Below are positions 6,773-8,429 of a DNA stretch of 8,429 nucleotides, piece by piece (positions within the stretch are counted from its first letter, which is position 1; each line of letters starts with the position of its first letter). This stretch comes from Clostridia bacterium (GTDB taxonomy: Bacteria; Bacillota_A; Clostridia; Christensenellales; Aristaeellaceae), in NCBI GenBank assembly GCA_900754775.1, contig CAAEDZ010000010.1, forward strand, positions 1 through 8,429, read 5' to 3'. The notes beneath the pieces are model-generated. The model was not told where the DNA came from. It saw only the letters and a list, made by a program, of their open reading frames with translations, and did no database searches. The translations under genes and the position numbers were made by a program.

Positions 6773-7162
6773 ATGGCTGATTTGATCAACAGTCTTTCCT
6801 CGCTGCCGGACTTTTACTCTCTTACTGGGGCCTCCGGGGAGCAGATCGCGCAGGCGGAACGCGCCCTGTCGCTGCGATTTGCGGACGACTACCGGCAATA
6901 CGTCCGCGCGTTCGGCGCTGTGTCCGCCGCGGGCCATGAGCTGACCGGCGTCTGCGCGTCCAGGCGCCTGAACGTGGTGGAGGTGACGCTGTCCGCAAGG
7001 GCCGTCCAACCGGCCGTCCCGCAGGACTGGTACGTGCTGGAAGAAGCCAACATCGACGGCATCGTCATCTGGCAAAGCAGCGCGGGAGAGGTCTTTCAGA
7101 CGCAGCCCGGCGCGGAGCCGGTAAAGCTCGCCGCCTCCATATGCGAATACCTGAACTTGTAA
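6773..7162 (+). CDS. SMI1/KNR4 (SUKH) family immunity protein
   Basis: A 129-residue cytoplasmic protein of the SUKH superfamily, which commonly supplies immunity to nuclease toxins. The pattern is clear: helix EQIAQAERAL (23-32), ADDYRQYVRAFG (37-48), SAAGHELTGV (51-60), then the beta-rich half with VPQDWYVLEEANIDG (82-96), IVIWQSSAGEVFQT (97-110) and a last helix ending CEYLNL. The start lies 2 nt after the toxin stop codon. The ribosome site (GGAAGG at 6755-6760) is rather far at 12 nt, so translation is probably coupled to the toxin. An in-frame ATG at 6707 lies inside the toxin and would add 22 unrelated residues. I infer that it binds and blocks the LHH domain of the upstream protein. 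If the toxin never enters the producer's cytoplasm, it protects against toxin from kin. Confidence 0.92.
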   Translation: MADLINSLSSLPDFYSLTGASGEQIAQAERALSLRFADDYRQYVRAFGAVSAAGHELTGVCASRRLNVVEVTLSARAVQPAVPQDWYVLEEANIDGIVIWQSSAGEVFQTQPGAEPVKLAASICEYLNL

Positions 7163-7179
7163 AGGGAAACTTCTACGCA

Positions 7180-7218
7180 ACAGACCGCAGGGCATGGCGT
7201 CCTGCGGTCTGTGTTTTT
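7180..7218 (+). terminator. Strong rho-independent terminator of the toxin cassette
   Basis: A perfect 12-bp stem (ACAGACCGCAGG at 7180-7191 with CCTGCGGTCTGT at 7201-7212) with a 9-base loop is followed by GTTTTTGT. It begins 18 nt after the immunity gene stop and closes the three-gene unit. Confidence 0.93.
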
Positions 7219-7220
7219 GT

Positions 7221-7250
7221 CCCTCCGCCGCGCGGGCGGAGGGGCGTTTT
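7221..7250 (+). terminator. Second hairpin, probable back-up terminator
   Basis: CCCTCCGCC (7221-7229) pairs with GGCGGAGGG (7235-7243), followed by GCGTTTTG. The T-run is short, so it is weaker than the first. Together the two separate the toxin cassette from the convergent copper ATPase gene. On the minus strand the hairpin is followed by A-rich sequence, so it would not end copA transcription. Confidence 0.6.
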
Positions 7251-7263
7251 GCAAGGCGGCGTT

Positions 7264-8429
7264 TTACGCCATCTTCGCCTCGTAACCGGCTTCCTTGACG
7301 GCGCTGACGAGGGCTTCGTCGGAGACTTCGCCGGTGTACTGGACCACGGCGCGCTTGTTCTCCACGTCTGCCTCGGCGGCGGTGACGCCGTTTACGCCCA
7401 GCAGGGCCTTTTCCACGTGCGCCTTGCAGTGCGCGCACATCATGCCTTCAACATGCAGTACCTTTTCCATCGTTTCCATTCCTTTCTCTGTTTCTTCCGC
7501 GGGCAGGTCGCCCGGGGTATGCTGACCGGCTTCCATGGCCGGGGCGGACGGATCGACGGCCCCGCTTTCGCGGCGCTTGAAGAAGCGCAGGCGCAGGGCG
7601 TTGGTGACCACGCAGACGGAGCTTAAGCTCATCGCCGCCGAGCCGATCATCGGGCTCAAGCGGATGCCAAAGGCCGGGAAGAGCGCGCCGGCGGCCACGG
7701 GGATGCCGAGGACGTTGTAGAAGAACGCCCAGAAGAGGTTCATGTGGATGTTGCGGATGGTGGCGCGGCTCAAGTCGATGGCCGTGGCCGCGTCCTCCAG
7801 CGAATCTTTCATCAGCACGACGTCGGCGGAGTCGATGGCGATGTCCGTGCCCGCGCCGATGGCGATGCCGATGTCCGCGCGGGTGAGCGCCGGGGCGTCG
7901 TTGATGCCGTCGCCGACCATGGCCACCTTGTGGCCCTGCTCCTGCAGGCGGCGAATGACGGCTTCCTTCTGCGTGGGCAGCACGTCAGCAATGGCCTCGC
8001 CGATGTCCAACTCTTTGCGGATGGCCTCGGCGGTCTTGCGGTTGTCGCCGGTGAGCATGACCACGTTGAGGCCCATCGCGCGGAAGCGGCGGATGGCGGC
8101 GCGGCTGGTCTCGCGCACGGTGTCGGCCACGGCGATAATGCCGAGGACGCGGCCCTCGCGGGCGAAGATGAGCGGCGTCTTGCCCTCGCTTGCGAAGCGC
8201 TCCATCTGCGCGCTCGCGGGGGCGGTGTCGATGCCGTTTTCGGCGAGGAAGGCGGCGTTGCCGGCGAGGTAGGCCTTGCCGTTCAGCGTGGCCTGCACGC
8301 CGCGGCCAGAAGTGGCGCTGAAGGCCTCGGCTTTGGGCACGGCGAGGCGCTGCTGTTTGGCCTTTTCCACCACGGCCTCGGCCAGCGGGTGTTCGCTGCC
8401 GGCCTCGACCGCCGCGGCCTGGACGAGAA
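7264..8429 (-). CDS. copA: Cu(+)-exporting P1B-type ATPase, C-terminal part, with C-terminal HMA domain (partial)
   Basis: The C-terminal 387 residues of a copper-exporting membrane ATPase; the N-terminal part, including the phosphorylated DKTGT, lies beyond the window edge. Numbering from the first complete codon: the nucleotide-binding histidine motif SEHPLAEA at 11-18, GRGV at 41-44, LTGDN at 125-129, the hinge GDGINDAPAL at 172-181, and two last membrane helices at about 230-250 and 258-278. These carry YN (237-238) before GIP, and MSLSS (266-270), the residues typical of Cu(+)-type P1B-1 pumps. After an acidic, Pro-rich linker (285-317) comes a heavy-metal-associated domain, HVEGMMCAHC at 325-334, with the CxxC copper site. 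Most CopA proteins carry such domains at the N-terminus. It converges on the toxin cassette, and I see no good minus-strand terminator after its stop. Confidence 0.95.
   Translation of the reverse strand, partial: LVQAAAVEAGSEHPLAEAVVEKAKQQRLAVPKAEAFSATSGRGVQATLNGKAYLAGNAAFLAENGIDTAPASAQMERFASEGKTPLIFAREGRVLGIIAVADTVRETSRAAIRRFRAMGLNVVMLTGDNRKTAEAIRKELDIGEAIADVLPTQKEAVIRRLQEQGHKVAMVGDGINDAPALTRADIGIAIGAGTDIAIDSADVVLMKDSLEDAATAIDLSRATIRNIHMNLFWAFFYNVLGIPVAAGALFPAFGIRLSPMIGSAAMSLSSVCVVTNALRLRFFKRRESGAVDPSAPAMEAGQHTPGDLPAEETEKGMETMEKVLHVEGMMCAHCKAHVEKALLGVNGVTAAEADVENKRAVVQYTGEVSDEALVSAVKEAGYEAKMA
7468..7485 (-). promoter_or_regulatory. Internal ribosome binding site and ATG before the CopA C-terminal HMA domain
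   Basis: Within copA, AAAGGA (7480-7485) precedes an in-frame ATG (7468-7470) by 9 nt. Initiation here would give a 68-residue protein starting MEKVLHVEG and containing only the HMA domain, the size and layout of a free CopZ chaperone. A second in-frame ATG (7477-7479) touches the site and is too close to it. Use of this start is an inference. Confidence 0.4.

Overview
The window looks like chromosomal DNA of a GC-rich member of the Clostridia, possibly a gut Christensenellales/Oscillospirales-type organism. This rests on strong AGGAGG-type ribosome binding sites, Firmicutes-style signal peptides, an NlpA/MetNIQ transporter, an LHH-nuclease toxin of a kind common in Firmicutes, and overall high GC. 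The placement is an inference; there is no rRNA or marker gene here. I see no tRNA, rRNA, CRISPR array, insertion sequence or attachment site.

Left part (1-3601, minus strand). A promoter that nearly matches the sigma-70 consensus (3573-3601) drives metN-metI-metQ, a complete D/L-methionine ABC importer, ending in an intrinsic terminator (782-820). Between promoter and metN lies a leader of about 195 nt. It holds a 17-codon peptide ORF with a strong ribosome binding site and Met codons at positions 1, 6 and 8, followed by an intrinsic terminator. The 3' end of the peptide ORF can pair with the loop and 3' arm of that terminator. This is the layout of ribosome-mediated attenuation responding to methionine supply. 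Beyond the operon terminator, in the same direction, is a metallo-beta-lactamase-fold hydrolase (11-739).

Middle (3663-3933, minus strand). A 55-codon ORF for a small conserved-looking protein has its own terminator. Its leader can fold so that its Shine-Dalgarno sequence is paired.

Right-middle (3936-7250, plus strand). A tight three-gene cassette runs from its own promoter to two successive terminators. It encodes (i) a 508-residue exported protein with helical N-terminus and beta-rich C-terminus, (ii) a 393-residue protein with signal peptide, membrane/glycine-rich segment and C-terminal LHH (HNH/EndoVII-type) nuclease, and (iii) a 129-residue SUKH (SMI1/KNR4) protein two bases downstream. 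The best reading is a polymorphic toxin-immunity locus in which a compact nuclease toxin carries a Sec-type signal and has an exported partner protein of unknown function. GC drops at the start of the nuclease region and recovers in the immunity gene, as expected if the toxin tip was exchanged.

Right end (7264-8429, minus strand). The C-terminal 387 residues of a Cu(+) P1B-type ATPase (CopA) run off the window edge. Its heavy-metal-associated domain sits at the C-terminus and has an internal start with a ribosome binding site that could yield a free CopZ-like chaperone.
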